Shown here: one piece after another, positions 45,385 through 57,411 of the stretch
How the letters are laid out: the number at the start of each line of letters is the position of its first letter
Position numbering within the stretch: the first letter of the stretch is position 1
From: Chlorokybus atmophyticus
Lineage: Eukaryota; Streptophyta; Chlorokybophyceae; Chlorokybales; Chlorokybaceae
Assembly: GCA_009103225.1 (NCBI GenBank)
Contig: RHPI01001428.1
Span: 219,316 to 283,315 of the forward strand
Direction: 5' to 3'
Length of the DNA: 64,000 nt
Notes under the pieces: generated by a model
What the model was told of the DNA's origin: nothing
The model's input: only the letters and a program-made list of their open reading frames with translations
Database searches by the model: none
Translations under genes and position numbers: made by a program

Positions 45385-47819
45385 TCAGGCGTTCATCCCA
45401 GGCCAGTCCGCTCCCTTGGAAGACCCATCGTCATGCACAAAAAAGCCGCCAGCCACAATGATGTACGCCAGCACCAGCATGAGGCCCTTCAGATAATTGG
45501 ACAGTCCATCCTGAAGCACAGAAACATCTGTTTCAGCTCCAAACTACGCTTGTAGCCATCATTGCAGGCTAGTGACAAGAGTCAGCAGATTCATGTGTCT
45601 GCTGATATATATCGATGCTTGTACTTACATGCAGGACGAAAGCAAGAGTCACAACAGTAACAAAGAGTGTGACAGTCTCGAATGGCTGAAAGTTGAGGTC
45701 CAGTGGATGATCAAGCACCCAAGACAGGACGACGCAGAACGGAATCTGTGACCATCATACCATTGTTAGGTGAGTGGTTGGTACCACACGGGAAAACCCA
45801 TCCATGGCTCTTGTACAGAAGTACTGCATGATCATGATGCTGGCAGCTGCATACCACAAACAGAGAGATCTGTGTTGCAGATCCTACAGCAACACCGATT
45901 GATATCTCCATCTTGTTCTTCATGGCAAACATTATGGCAGAGGCGTGCTCCGCAGCGTTGCCAACAATGGGTAAGATGATGACACTTATAAATGCCACAG
46001 GAATGTCCCACCCTGCTGATGCCCCCTGCCAGTGCCAGTGCCAGTGTGAGCAGTGGTGAGACATGTTGCATGGCTGCACAGTCACCAAGGTGTGTCTGGC
46101 TTGTGGTTAACAGACGCCTTACCTCGATAGCGTCCACCAGGTAATCTGACAATAAGGCAATGAAAAAGGTAAGGACGGTGAGCCAACCAATGGCACCCCA
46201 GAACCCAAGGATGGGGTCCTCCTCATCACCATCCCCGTCATCCTGCCCCTCGTACAGATGTGAATGGGACATGAGCTGGAAGTATAGGTAACAGCCGTAC
46301 GCCACCAACAGTATGCAGGCGCTGAATCGGCTTAAACCCAGCTCGCTGCTGGATTCGTGCAACTCTGCACATATGTTGAGGACGGTCAGGTCAACTACTG
46401 CTAATACTGTAAGCACATGAGTGTGCAGGTTTGCTCGTGGTACCTGTATGCGTGGTGTGTAAAGTTGCTGGCAACAGCAGGGCCACTGTTGCTAGTAGGA
46501 GCAACGCCATGTTCATGGAGGTGCCCACCTGTTGTAACGTAAGTAAAAAGATAGAGCAAAGTACATTGGCATGCTATCACAATTGCAACTTGGCTGCACC
46601 TTGTTGAACTGCTGTTGCTTGTGCTTCAACCCTGCACGCAAGTGTTGAAGTAAGTAATGCAACTGCCAATGAACTGGGGTGTCTTTCAACGCCATGCCTG
46701 ATGCTGTTTATTACCGCCAAAGAGGAATGCACAGCCGAGCACGAGTAGCATGTTACTGAGGATAGAGCCAAGCAATGATAACTGGACCACGCGCAAAAGG
46801 TTTGATTTAATTGCAAATATGGATATGATCAGCTCAGTCACGTTGCCAAATGTGGCGTTAAGCAAGCCACCCACAGTCGGGTTGGTGTACAGCGCCATTT
46901 GTCTGCGAACATGAACCCAGAGGCATTAGATTGCAGCAGTCGTTGGTGGTTCAACAAGAGGATAGCTATCGACATACTTCGTACTGCACTATGGCAGGGA
47001 GTGGCACAAAAGTTGAGCTTGTGTGCACGGGTCACATACAAAGCTGGTAGCCACGATTACCATGCATGCATATGTTTGCGTCAAAGCAAACAGTCATGGT
47101 TTGTACGTACTCTGTCACATAGCCCAGCCTTTCAGCCAGTGGTGCAATCGCAAGCAGCGAAAACGCAAATATCCAAGCCTGCATCGACAATAGGTTGAAG
47201 TGAATGTGATGCATTGTGGTAAACGTCAACACACCCCAACCAGATGCTTGCGTGGTTGTATGCACGCATCTGGCTAGCACAACATGTCCCTGTGTCAACA
47301 CCTTTAATATGCTGTGTTCATGCGCGTGCCTCAGAACTTGCCTTGTGCGCGGTTAGCGAGTGTGCTAGCATGGCAGCAGGAATGAATGGTAGAAGGAGGT
47401 TCAGCCGTGTTGAGAATAGCATCTCGTGTAGGGAATGTCGCCAGTACTCTCGCCATCCATGTCGCAGTACGGATGGCAATTTGCTCCGTGAAGGTGTGGA
47501 AGCATTGCTAGTGGGGCTGATTGTGATCTACGACAGTGCACAGCAAAGCTCAATGGTGTGTTTGGCCCGCCAGACAAAATAGCTTGTTGACTTTACTGTG
47601 TAAGAACCATGCGCAACTTGCTCTTCGCATGACATGCATGCATGACGACAACGCGATGAATACCTCTTCTGCTGCTCGCTCTGCGTCACGTGCCCACTGC
47701 TTCCCCTTGGCCATCTCCGCAATTTCTATCTCTACAGTATCTTGGCTGCTGTTGTTCCGACTAGCATTGTGAGCAGTGTGACCGTTGATTAGCCTTCGCT
47801 TTTCGTCTTTCAGGTCCAT
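45385..47819 (-). CDS. CAX: Cation/proton exchanger (CAX family)
   Basis: Predicted 470-residue protein from ten minus-strand exons: 47819-47664, 47527-47342, 47178-47111, 46902-46715, 46631-46600, 46528-46444, 46406-46123, 46025-45855, 45745-45629 and 45510-45385. All junctions are in phase. Both CaCA repeat signatures are present: [20 protein letters not shown] in the first half and [20 protein letters not shown] in the second; their acidic residues line the ion path. About 11 membrane helices are visible, with an acidic loop ([12 protein letters not shown]) between the halves, as in plant vacuolar CAX. The protein exchanges luminal H+ for cytosolic Ca2+ or other divalent ions, usually at the vacuole. 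The N-terminal about 100 residues resemble the regulatory tail. Intron 2 uses a GC donor (AAG|GCAAGT). Confidence 0.96.
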
Positions 47820-48687
47820 GGCAGCGCTCTGGCGAGCTGGGTAAGGCCTCCGCTGTGCTTGCGCAAACGCCAGCTCCTTTCAACTGTACTCTGCTGTGTT
47901 GCGACAATCTTCTGCTTCCGCTGTCCCCGCAGGATTTAATCACGACGCGCCTGCTCAAGACGTACATATGCAAAAAACGGTGTCAACCAACCAGCTGTCC
48001 TGAGTCCAGCCAGGCTTCAAAGCATACACGAGGGTGAACAGAATGCAGCGCCCGTCCGCAGCCAATTGCAAACCTGTTTGGACAGCCTGTTGCAGTCGCC
48101 TCATCTGCTCTTCGCAGCAGCAACGTGACATCAAGGCCCTAAAGCCAGGATGCACGCAAGCTTGGGCTAGACAAGGAGAATGCACAAGGGCCCCCTGCCA
48201 GGCGATGCAAATTCTAAGGCGGCGGTGGTGGTCAGCACACACCAGTTGAAGCTGACTTGGCAAGGAGCTCAACCCGGAGACACTGCCAAACACCGCCGCC
48301 GCCGCCACCACCAACACGCCTGGCCCAGCCACACGCGCCACTAGGAGTCGAGCTGCAGCACAGCAAGGTAGGCGCTTAGCAACTGTGTGAACCGGTTGTT
48401 AATACCAACTGTCGACACACATGAGAACAACTCGTGCATAGCATGTTGTGACGGCACTCGAATGTCGGCGGTCGGCGTCAGCTAACCCTAGCCAAGAGGT
48501 TGGTTACGCTGTGGCAAAGTGCCAGCTGGCAGCCGAGGTGGCGCTGGCGGTGATGGTGGTGACGGCATCTTGCTAGCTTAGATCATGGTGTGGTGACGGG
48601 AGTACGTCGATGCCACAACGAGCGTGCAAGGCCACCGATCGCTGATGGCATGATGCTGGCACTGCCGGTGCCGCCGAACTGAACGCC
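47820..48687. other. Divergent promoter region of CAX (-) and coiled-coil gene (+)
   Basis: GC-balanced. A TAACCCTAG telo-box-like word lies at 48483-48491. The minus strand has open pieces at 48341-47955 with a possible donor/acceptor set but no ATG, so a 5' UTR exon of CAX is more likely than a gene. Confidence 0.4.
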
Positions 48688-51600
48688 ATGAGCTCCATGG
48701 ATGCCAAGCGGCTGGAGCAGGCGGCCGCGGGCAAGCGCAAGGTAACGGGTTGTTTCTACACTATACTCTATTGTGACCCAAGCAACTTGGAAAACACCAA
48801 GTGTCGTTACGCTTCCAGAGTGTGCAGCTGTTCCAACAGCACGGTGTTTGCCACTTATTGAAATGACAGCTCTATCCACATGCCGATGAACTGCAACGAA
48901 CGTATTCTGTTCTGGCGCACACAGTCAACGTACTGGCTTTACATCACTGTCTGTGCAATACGCATGCATTGCGTCGGTGATAGGATGAGCAAGTTAGTTT
49001 CAGTTATTCACAGCATGCAATGCGGTCAGTATTTGGCTGATTGCAGCAGTGATTGCGTTCACGTTTATGCTGGTGTCCAGAGGGATTAGCTTGCATGTTG
49101 GCAGGGCGGTTGTTACCTTGCTGGACTCTCAACGCATTGCAGTCTGATATGTCTGCCATAAGCTGCTGTTTGTCCCGCTTATGCGCATGCAGCATCTGGT
49201 CTGAAGATGTCTAGGTAGCTGGTTGCTTTTGGCCATGTGCTGATGATCGCGCAGTGCTTGTGCGCTGCGAGGCAACATCCAACAATAGTGCCTTTGGTCA
49301 CTGCTGGTCTGCACCGCAGCTTGAAGAGTTCAGGTTGAAGAAACAGGCACGTGCAAGTACACCCGGTCGCGGCCGACCTGGTGGTCCCCAACCAACTTCA
49401 CAAGCAGATGATGGATCAACAATATCAGTGGCTACAGCACACGCTGAGCGTGCTGATCACCCACAGGCGGAGGCACTCAGCACAAATACTTTTGATGGAT
49501 TGTTGATTAGCACGCACACAACATCGCAGCTACTGGTTGAGAGACCGGCAGATTCAGATGCAGAGCATGCTGAACAACCGCAAGCAGCAGAGGCCCTCAC
49601 AAGTGTCCTTGCAGAAGCACTTGCTGGGCAGCCAACATTATCAACAAGGCTCCTAGAAACGCAGGTAGGTTCTGCAGAGCATGGCAATCCGCTGCAAGGA
49701 GAAGGTCAAAGTGCGTTGGAAGCAGAACCAGTGGCCACCGCGCAGCCATCCGCAGCCCCTCAGGCGTTGGAGACGTCACAGTTGCAGGATGGTGGCTTGC
49801 ATACTGCTGCATCCATTGTCGCAAGTCAGGACGCTGAACCAACAGTATCTTTACAGAATGGTTCCATGGCCCTTGATGAGGACTTTGCAAGCAGTCCAGA
49901 TCATGACTGGCAAATGCAGGTAACCAGTTACGAAGGCTACGTGCAATTACTGAGGGGGTTTGGGTAAAGAGCGTGTGGCTTTGAAAGACGACTGATACAA
50001 CTGTACTCATGCAGAACACCAGGTCAAATAGTCTGGGTTCCGAATCCAATAACATCATGCACTCGGTCGGGATTGATGTGTCATTGGGTTCCACCCTGGA
50101 GGCTGCAAGTGCTCGCAAGGTGCCAGTTGTTGCAGCAGACTTACTGTGGGATGCAGCCAACAGGTGAGTGATCTCAGCTTGATTGCCCCAGCTAGCTGTC
50201 TCTCTCATCACATGCGTGCAAGGGTGTGAGTGCCTTTGCATACAACAGTGTACGAGTCGCATGACATGGCCTGTTATCTCAGGGACGTCATTAGGGAACG
50301 TAATGTGCTCATACTTGAGCTGGAGTCAGCCAAAGCGGACATAGCCAACTTGAGTATTGTTGTCGCGACCTTAACTGAAGACAAAGAGTTACTAGGCCAT
50401 AGAGTTGCCAGTATTGCCACTGATGCCGCTGAGGCTGCTCGCCGTGACCATGAGGTTGCTGCTCAGCTGCAGCAACAACTACTAGAGCTCAATGAACAGG
50501 TTGCCAAGACTCAGCTAACCATTGCTGACAAGGAGGCAGAATTGCAGTTGGCAAAGGAGGCTCAATACAGGTCGCTGCAGCTGGAGGAGCAAATGCAGCA
50601 TCTTTCAGATATGGCGCAACAACTCCAAGCACAGCTGGCCTTGTCTCAGCAGGAGCGGTTAGAGGCGGTAACTCAAGTCGAGCATCTTACCACGATGTTG
50701 GCTGCTTCAAAGCAAACTTTGGCTGAGTCGGATGCGAAGGTATGCATGCATGCACGCATGCATGTGCAGTGTTGCAGCAAGCACATGTATATATGCAGGT
50801 ACGCACGACTGCGCACGCATGCATGCACGCAAGCACACGCAGCAACCATGAGTGCTCGCACGCAAGCTGGGTTGCCATGGGAAACATGAAGTTGCAGGTT
50901 TCATGACAACGCTGGCTTCATTGGCCGTCTGGCAGGTTTCTGAGCTGCAGCGCGCAACAGAAGATGACCGCAAGCTGCTTGCGCAAGTTCGGCATTTTTC
51001 AGATCTGTCACAGGAGTTGCAAGTGCAGCTGGATGCAGCTCAGCAGGAGCATGCACGGGCATCAACTGGAGTTCAGGAACTGACTGCACAACTGGCATCA
51101 TCGCAGCAAGCAGTGACTGAGCTGGAGGCGAAGGTACACAATTGGACATGTGCATTCACGCAACTTCCCTGGCATGTACAACCTCAATGCGGCCTGGTCG
51201 CAGGTGTCTGAGCTACAGGGCACCAAGGATGTTGAAAGCAAGCTGCTCGAAGAATTCAAGCAACTTTCAGACTTGTCCCAGCAGCTCCAAGCACAGCTAG
51301 ATGTAGCCCTTCAGGAGCGCTCACACGCATCCACCGAGGTTGAGCAACTTCATAAACAGCTGGCTGCATCAAAGCAGGCCTTTGCTGAGTTGGAAGCAAA
51401 GGTATGAATAATGTTATTTGATAAATACCGTGCAGAATAGAACCAATGGTTCTCATCCTGCTCGACCTGTAGGTGTCCGGGCTGCAGGGCGCACAGGAAC
51501 ATGAGAGCAAGCTGCAGGAGCAAGTCAAACAGCTTTCGGACTTATCCCGGCAGCTCCAGGCCCAGCGGGATGCAGCTCAGCAGGAGCTCTCACAGTCATC

Positions 51601-54600
51601 AACAGAAGTTGAGCAACTCGCTGAACAGCTGGCTGCTTCCAAGCAAGCACTCATTGCCGCGGAGGCAGAGGTGCGACGTCTTCAACAATTTTTGTCACGA
51701 ACGTCTGCATTGCCATGCTGATGTGACTGGCCAATGTGCAGGTGTCAGAGCTGCAACTTGCACAGGAAGGTCAGAGCCAACTGCTGGGACAAGTCCAACA
51801 TCTGTCAATTTCCTCACAGCAGCTCCAAGCGCAGTTGGCTGAGGCTCAGCAACAGCGCTTGCAAATGTCGACAGAAGTTGAGCAACTCTCTCAAGAACTG
51901 GCTGCATCAAAGCAGGCGCTTGCTGCTGCAGAAGCGCAGGTAAGGGCATTTTGCCTTCCCCGATCGGACCCATTGCTTCATGGCTGTGATCAATTATATT
52001 GCAGGCGACCGAGTTGCGTGGCATGCATGATGCTGACAACAAGGCGCTGGAGAAGGTTCAGCAATTGCAAGCACAGTTGCAGGCATCACAACAGGAGCAG
52101 CTGCGAAAGGTGAATGAAGTAGAGCAAATGAGTGAACAGCTGGTCACCCTCAAGCAAGCGCTCACTGACTTGGAAGCAAAGGTAACTTCGTGTGTCTGTG
52201 CTTGTGAGCTATGATATGGCAAAACTCAGTGTGCGGTCCAGTTCCTTCAATATCTATGGTTGTCCAGGCTGCACAAGCAGAGCAGAAGGCACGTGCGGAA
52301 AGCGGTAGCGCTGTGGCACGAGTGGAGAAGCAGTTGCAGGATGAGCGCAGTTCTAGAGCACACCTTGAAGAACGTGCCAAGAAAGCACTGGCAGACAGGC
52401 GAGCATCGGAAACCAGGCTGAAAAAGCGGGTTAGCGAGTTGGAGTCCATCAAGACTGAAAGTGATGCATTGAGCGCACAGCTGAGTGCTGCCAAGCAAGC
52501 ACTTTCAGCATCAGAAGCAAAGGTGTGAGTTCATGTACAAAACAGTAGGCATTGGCATGTTGTGGTCATGTCTGCACAATTGGGAACGTTTCAGGTGTTG
52601 GAGCTGCAGCGCGCACAGGAAGTTGAAACCGAGCTGCTTCAGCAGGTCAAGCAACTGTCAGACTTGTCGCAGCAACTCCAAATACAGCTTGATGCAGCTC
52701 AGCAGGAGCGCTCACACATGTCAACTGAAGTTCAGCAACTTGCTGACCAGCTGGCTGCATCCCAGCAGGCCCTTGCTGCGGCAGAGGAACAGGTACTCAT
52801 GGTTGCTCTAGCTACAGTTGGTGCACTCTGAAGCAAGCTTGTCAGTGCCCTGCCATGACAGCGACATTTGCAGGTGTTGGAGCTGCAGCGCGCACAGGAA
52901 GGCCAAAGCAAGCTGATTGAGCAAGTTGAGCGTCTATCGAACTTGTCTCAGCAACGCCAGACACAGCTGGATGCAGCTCAGCAGGAGCGGTCATACATGT
53001 CAACTGAAGTTCAGCAACTTGCTGACCAGCTGGCTGCATCCCAGCAGGCCCTTGCTGCGGCACAGGCAGAGGTACCCATCGTTGCCTCTAGTCGCAAGAT
53101 CGGTGCACCACAAAGCAAGCTTGTTAGTGCTTTGCCATGACAGTGGCATTTGCAGGTGTTGGAGCTGCAGCGTTTGCGGGAAGGCCAAAGCAAGCTGATT
53201 GAGCAAGTTGAGCGACTATCAAATTTGTCGCAGCAACTACAGGCGCAGCTCGACACAGCTCAGCAAGAGCGCACCGATGCATTGATGCAAGTTCAGCAAA
53301 TTTCCCAAGATTTGGATGCATACAAGGAAGCTCTTGAAGCGTCTCAAGCCAAGGTCAACATGTGGTTGTGCTTTGCTGAACAAAGGTTTGTGCATATATC
53401 ACACAGTAGCATAACTAGACAACCTGCAGGTGTCCGAGCTGCGGGATGCACAGGAAGGAAATCACAAGCTGCTTGAGCAGGTCGAGCAATATAGGGACTT
53501 GTCGCAACAAATCCAAGCACAGCTGGATGCCGCTCTGCAGGAGCACTCAAAAACAACATCTGAAGTTGAGCATCTTACTGAGCAGCTTGTTGTCACAAAG
53601 CATGCTCTCACGGAGCTGGAATTAAAGGTAAAACGATGCCTGGCTTGTTTTGTTTTTATGACCCAGGTGGTCGTATGTTTGGACGGTTCCAACGGAAGCT
53701 ACTGGCCTGTGACAACACAACTGTTGCAGGCTGCGCATGCAGAGCAGAAGGCAAGAGAAGAAAGTGCAAAGTCCGTTGCGCGGTTGGAGAAGCAGCTGCA
53801 GGATGAGCGCAGCTCAAGAGCCCACCTTGAAGAACGTGCCAAGAAAGCTCTGGCCGACAGGCGAGCCTCAGAGAACAGGTTGAAAAAACGAGTCATTGAG
53901 CTAGAGGCCACGAAAGCTGACAGTGATGCGTTAAGTACTCAGCTGAACGCTGCCATTGAAGCCCTGGCAAGTGCTGAAGCAAAGGTACGCAGGCTGTTTG
54001 TATAGACTATCAAGATTGTACAAATCAAGTCTTAGGCATGTTGTGTGATGGGCAGGTGTCAGACCTGCAGCATGCACAGGAAGGACAAGGCGAGTTGCTT
54101 CTGCAAGTCAGAAGTCTATCTGACTTGTCGCAGCAACTCCAAGCAAAGTTGGATGCAGTTCAGCAGGAGCACTCACAGACATCAACAGAAGTTGAGCAGC
54201 TTACGCGGAGATTGTACGCATCACAGCAAGCCCTAGCGGCTGCAGAGGCGAAGGTAACTGTGCAGTATCAATCTCATCTGCAACGGAGGTATCTATTGTG
54301 CTTGTTTCTAGAAGTGGTTGTTTCAGGCGTCTGAGCTGCAGCGACTTCAAGATGTCCACAAGAAGGCGTTGGAGGATGTAGATCAACTGCAAGTGCAGTT
54401 GCGTCAATCTCAACAGGAGCAGTTGCGCACATCCGGTGAAGTTGAGCGATTGGTAGAGCAGCTGGTTGCCGTCAAGGAAGCCTTTCTGAACTCAGAAGAA
54501 AAGGTAGATTCAGTTCGGTTTCTGTTGCTGAGAGCTGGTTGTGGGCATTATGCCAGTTGTTCTCAATTGCAAGTGTTCTAGGTGCACGCACAGCAAAAGG

Positions 54601-57411
54601 CACAAGAAAAGCATGCAAGCATGACAGCACGACTCGAGAAAGAACTGCAGGATGAGCGAACCTTGAGAACAGACCTTGCAGAGCGCTTCAAGGTTACGAA
54701 AGACGAGGGTGATGCATTACAAGAACAGCTGGCCGCTGCCAATGACGCTTTAGCTGAGTCAGAAGCAAAGGTAAATAGTGATCAAGTTTGGCTTCATGTG
54801 ACATTTCATGTCGATCATGCTGATGCATCTTCCTGCAGGTGTTGAATCTACAACTTGCACAGGAAGAACAAATTAAGCTGTTTGAGCAAGTCGAGCAACT
54901 TGCAGACTTGTCACAGCGACAAAAAGCACAGCTAGATGCAGCTCAGCAGGAGGGGGCACGGGCCTTCACTGAAGTTTCACGACTTACTGAACAGCTGGCG
55001 GCGTCGCAGCAGGCCCTCGCTGCTGCACAAGCGCAAGTAAGTGGTTGTTGCCAGTCCAGTGAGACAAAGGCAGCGGGCTTTTTAAGCACTGCTTCTTTTG
55101 TTTTGATATTTTTCTCGCAGGCCTCTGAGCTGCAGTATGCGGAAGAATCCCAACATGCCATGGTGGAAAGCAATAAGCAGCTTCAAGCGCAATTGATTGA
55201 GTCCCAACGTGAGCAGTTACGGTTGTCCACTGCGGTGGAGCAGCTGACTGAGCAGCTGGCTGCTGCCAAAGAAGCTCTCACTTACCTGAAGGCCAAGGTA
55301 GATGGCTATCCTGGTTGAAGTCACGACTGTGTGATAGGAGAGCTAGCTAGGCTAGGTGCGTTTGCAGCGGCTGTAATGTCCACCTAACTTGCAAACACTC
55401 CTCAGGCCTCACAAGAGCAAACTGTCCGAGAAGCGAGTGCAGATACCTTGGCCCGCTTGGAGAAGCAACTGCTAGACGAGCGCACTGCAAAAGCGCATCT
55501 AGAAGAACAAGCAACCTCCCTCACAAACCAGAGTGGCGCATTGAGCGCACAGCTGATTGCTGCCAGTAAAGCGCTGGCAGCGTCAGAGGCAAAGGTACAT
55601 ATGTGACTACGTTAAGAGAACGCAAATAAGAAGCAGCAGGCCTATTTGACCAATACACTATGGTCAACCTACAGGTGTCTGAGCTGCAGCTGGCGCAGCA
55701 AGGTCAAATCGAATATGCCAAAGAGGTGCAGCGTTTATCAATTATGTCACAGCAACTCCAGGAGCAGTTGGATGCGGCTCAACAAGCATTGGCACGACAG
55801 GTATACCATGCCGCTAATGTTGCCCAAACATGCGCACAAGCATGCCACAATCTTGCCACAGCTGCCAAGCTTGTGCAGGTGTCTGAGGCTGCTAGAGATC
55901 GCAAGGCTGTGGAGGACAGCGCCAGTGAAGCTGTCGTTCACCGTGACCAGCAGCTTGCGCGGCTGCAGCAACAGGTGTTGGATCTCAGTCAAGACATTGC
56001 AGACAAGCTGCGAATGCTGGACGCTCAGGAGGTAGAGCTGCAGCAAGCAAATGATGACCAGCGCAGACTGCAGGACGAGGTTCACCTTCTTTCAGACCTG
56101 ACCAAACAAATGCAAGAACAGTTAAACACAATGCAGCAAGAGCGCTCGCTGGCAGCATCTGAAGTTGAGCAACTGCGATCAGTACACAATGAAGCGGATC
56201 GTCGCATCCGTGGTCTTGAAGATGAGAGAACTGACCTGGAAGCGCGACTGTCTGCTGTAGATGAGCTGCGAGTGCAATTCCTTCAACTTAAGCAAAAGAA
56301 CCTGGAACTGCACGATATGGTGGGCAGTTTGCATTCCAGCAAACAAGAGCAGGAACACCGGCTTCAGCTGGAGCTGGAGCGCAAGTCCCGTGAATACGAT
56401 GCTCTCGCTGCCACATTGGACAATCAACTGCGAGAAATGGAGTCGTTCAAAGCATCAAGCCAACTTGCGGATGAGTTAAGCACATCACTTGAAGCACGCA
56501 CTCGAGAGGCAGAAGACCTGCGCAACCGCTGCAAGGAGTTGCAGGACCAGGCGGAAGATCTTCAAGTCAGACTGCAAGAAGCAAGCTTGCTGCAGGAGAA
56601 GAACATGCCGAGCTCAGCAGGAGAAGAGCAATTGCAAAATGCGCTGCAACAGTTGCGAGAACTGCAGGAAAAGCATGAAGCTTTACAGCGATTGTCTCAA
56701 CATCCAGTAACAACAGCAGTTATTCCGTACGATGCATCGAAGACAGAGGCTGTTGAAGTTGCCTTTATGGATGCTCAGGTACTGTTGTGCCTTTGTGCAT
56801 TGCACTAGCCTTGTCTAGTCGACTTATACGCTGATTGCTGTACTTGTCAGAAGGCGGCGGCACGCGAGCTGGCCAAAAAGCAGGCAGAAGTGGATGCTTT
56901 AGGGGCGGAAGTTGCAACCGTCAAACGCACACTTCACAATGAGCGCAAGGCAAAGGCATGCTTGTCGCACAGTTGCTTATTCTTTGCTTCGAAGTGCGAT
57001 GTTAGAACTGCAACATCAGTTGTATCTCGTTATGCTTGATTTGACAACCATGTGCGCTTACAGGAAGAAGCAGAAGGGCTGTATGCGGCATTGATCGCGC
57101 GACAGTCTACAAGGCCCATGGTATCCACAAGCAAGAAGGACGAGGACTCCCGCTTGCTGCCGATGACAGCGTATGATGTCGAAGCTGGAAGCAGCATCTT
57201 TGCTGAGCCCAGGCAACAGCAGTTTCGTTCACTGGCGTCTGCGTTGAGGGCAAGTCGCGTAACAGTGCTGCATAATGTGCACCTGCTGAAGCTGGCGCAA
57301 GCCATTGATGTTGTCAGCATTCAGCTCAACTCGCGCCCATTCGCGCGGTTGCTGGCTACCTTTTACATCATTGTTGTGCATGCGTTGTTGACAGTTGCCA
57401 GGCTGGCTTAG
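48688..57411 (+). CDS. Giant tail-anchored coiled-coil protein (golgin-like, BLISTER-like N-terminus)
   Basis: Predicted 2045 residues from 25 exons; every junction is in phase. Exons: 48688-48741, 49320-49919, 50015-50163, 50283-50739, the array 50936-51133, 51204-51401, 51473-51670, 51742-51939, 52005-52181, 52268-52522, 52595-52792, 52874-53071, 53156-53353, 53430-53627, 53730-53984, 54056-54253, 54327-54503, 54582-54770, 54839-55036, 55121-55297, 55406-55594, 55675-55800, then 55879-56778, 56851-56955 and 57064-57411. The N-terminal motif AAAGKRKLEEFRLKKQARA matches the start of plant BLISTER-type proteins. The middle is a continuous Gln/Glu/Ala/Leu heptad rod. The C-terminus ends with a single membrane segment (FARLLATFYIIVVHALLTVA) preceded by DVEAG, as in golgin-84/CASP tail anchors. 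It probably tethers vesicles at the Golgi. The last intron starts with GC (AAG|GCATGC). The 78-nt gap 55801-55878 is stop-free in frame and may be retained. Confidence 0.88.
50936..55800 (+). repeat. Array of 18 duplicated coiled-coil exons (three classes)
   Basis: Class A exons (198 nt, 66 residues; typical core LSDLSQQLQAQLDAAQQE) are numbers 5-8, 11-14, 16 and 19; exon 22 is a shortened A. Class B (177 nt, 59 residues; core QQEQLR...EVEQL.EQLV) are 9, 17 and 20. Class C (255 nt in 10 and 15, 189 nt in 18 and 21; core EKQLQDERSSRAHLEER) complete the set. Order is AAAABC AAAAC ABC ABC A'. All begin and end in phase 0, so any exon can be lost, gained or skipped without frameshift. Most end in (S/A)EAK before the donor and begin V(S/L)ELQ or A(S/A) after the acceptor. 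Confidence 0.93.

Noticed and set aside
47955-48341. Minus-strand ORF starting with GTG upstream of CAX
   Set aside because: It has no ATG and is crossed by plausible splice sites. It is better explained as CAX 5' UTR or promoter sequence.
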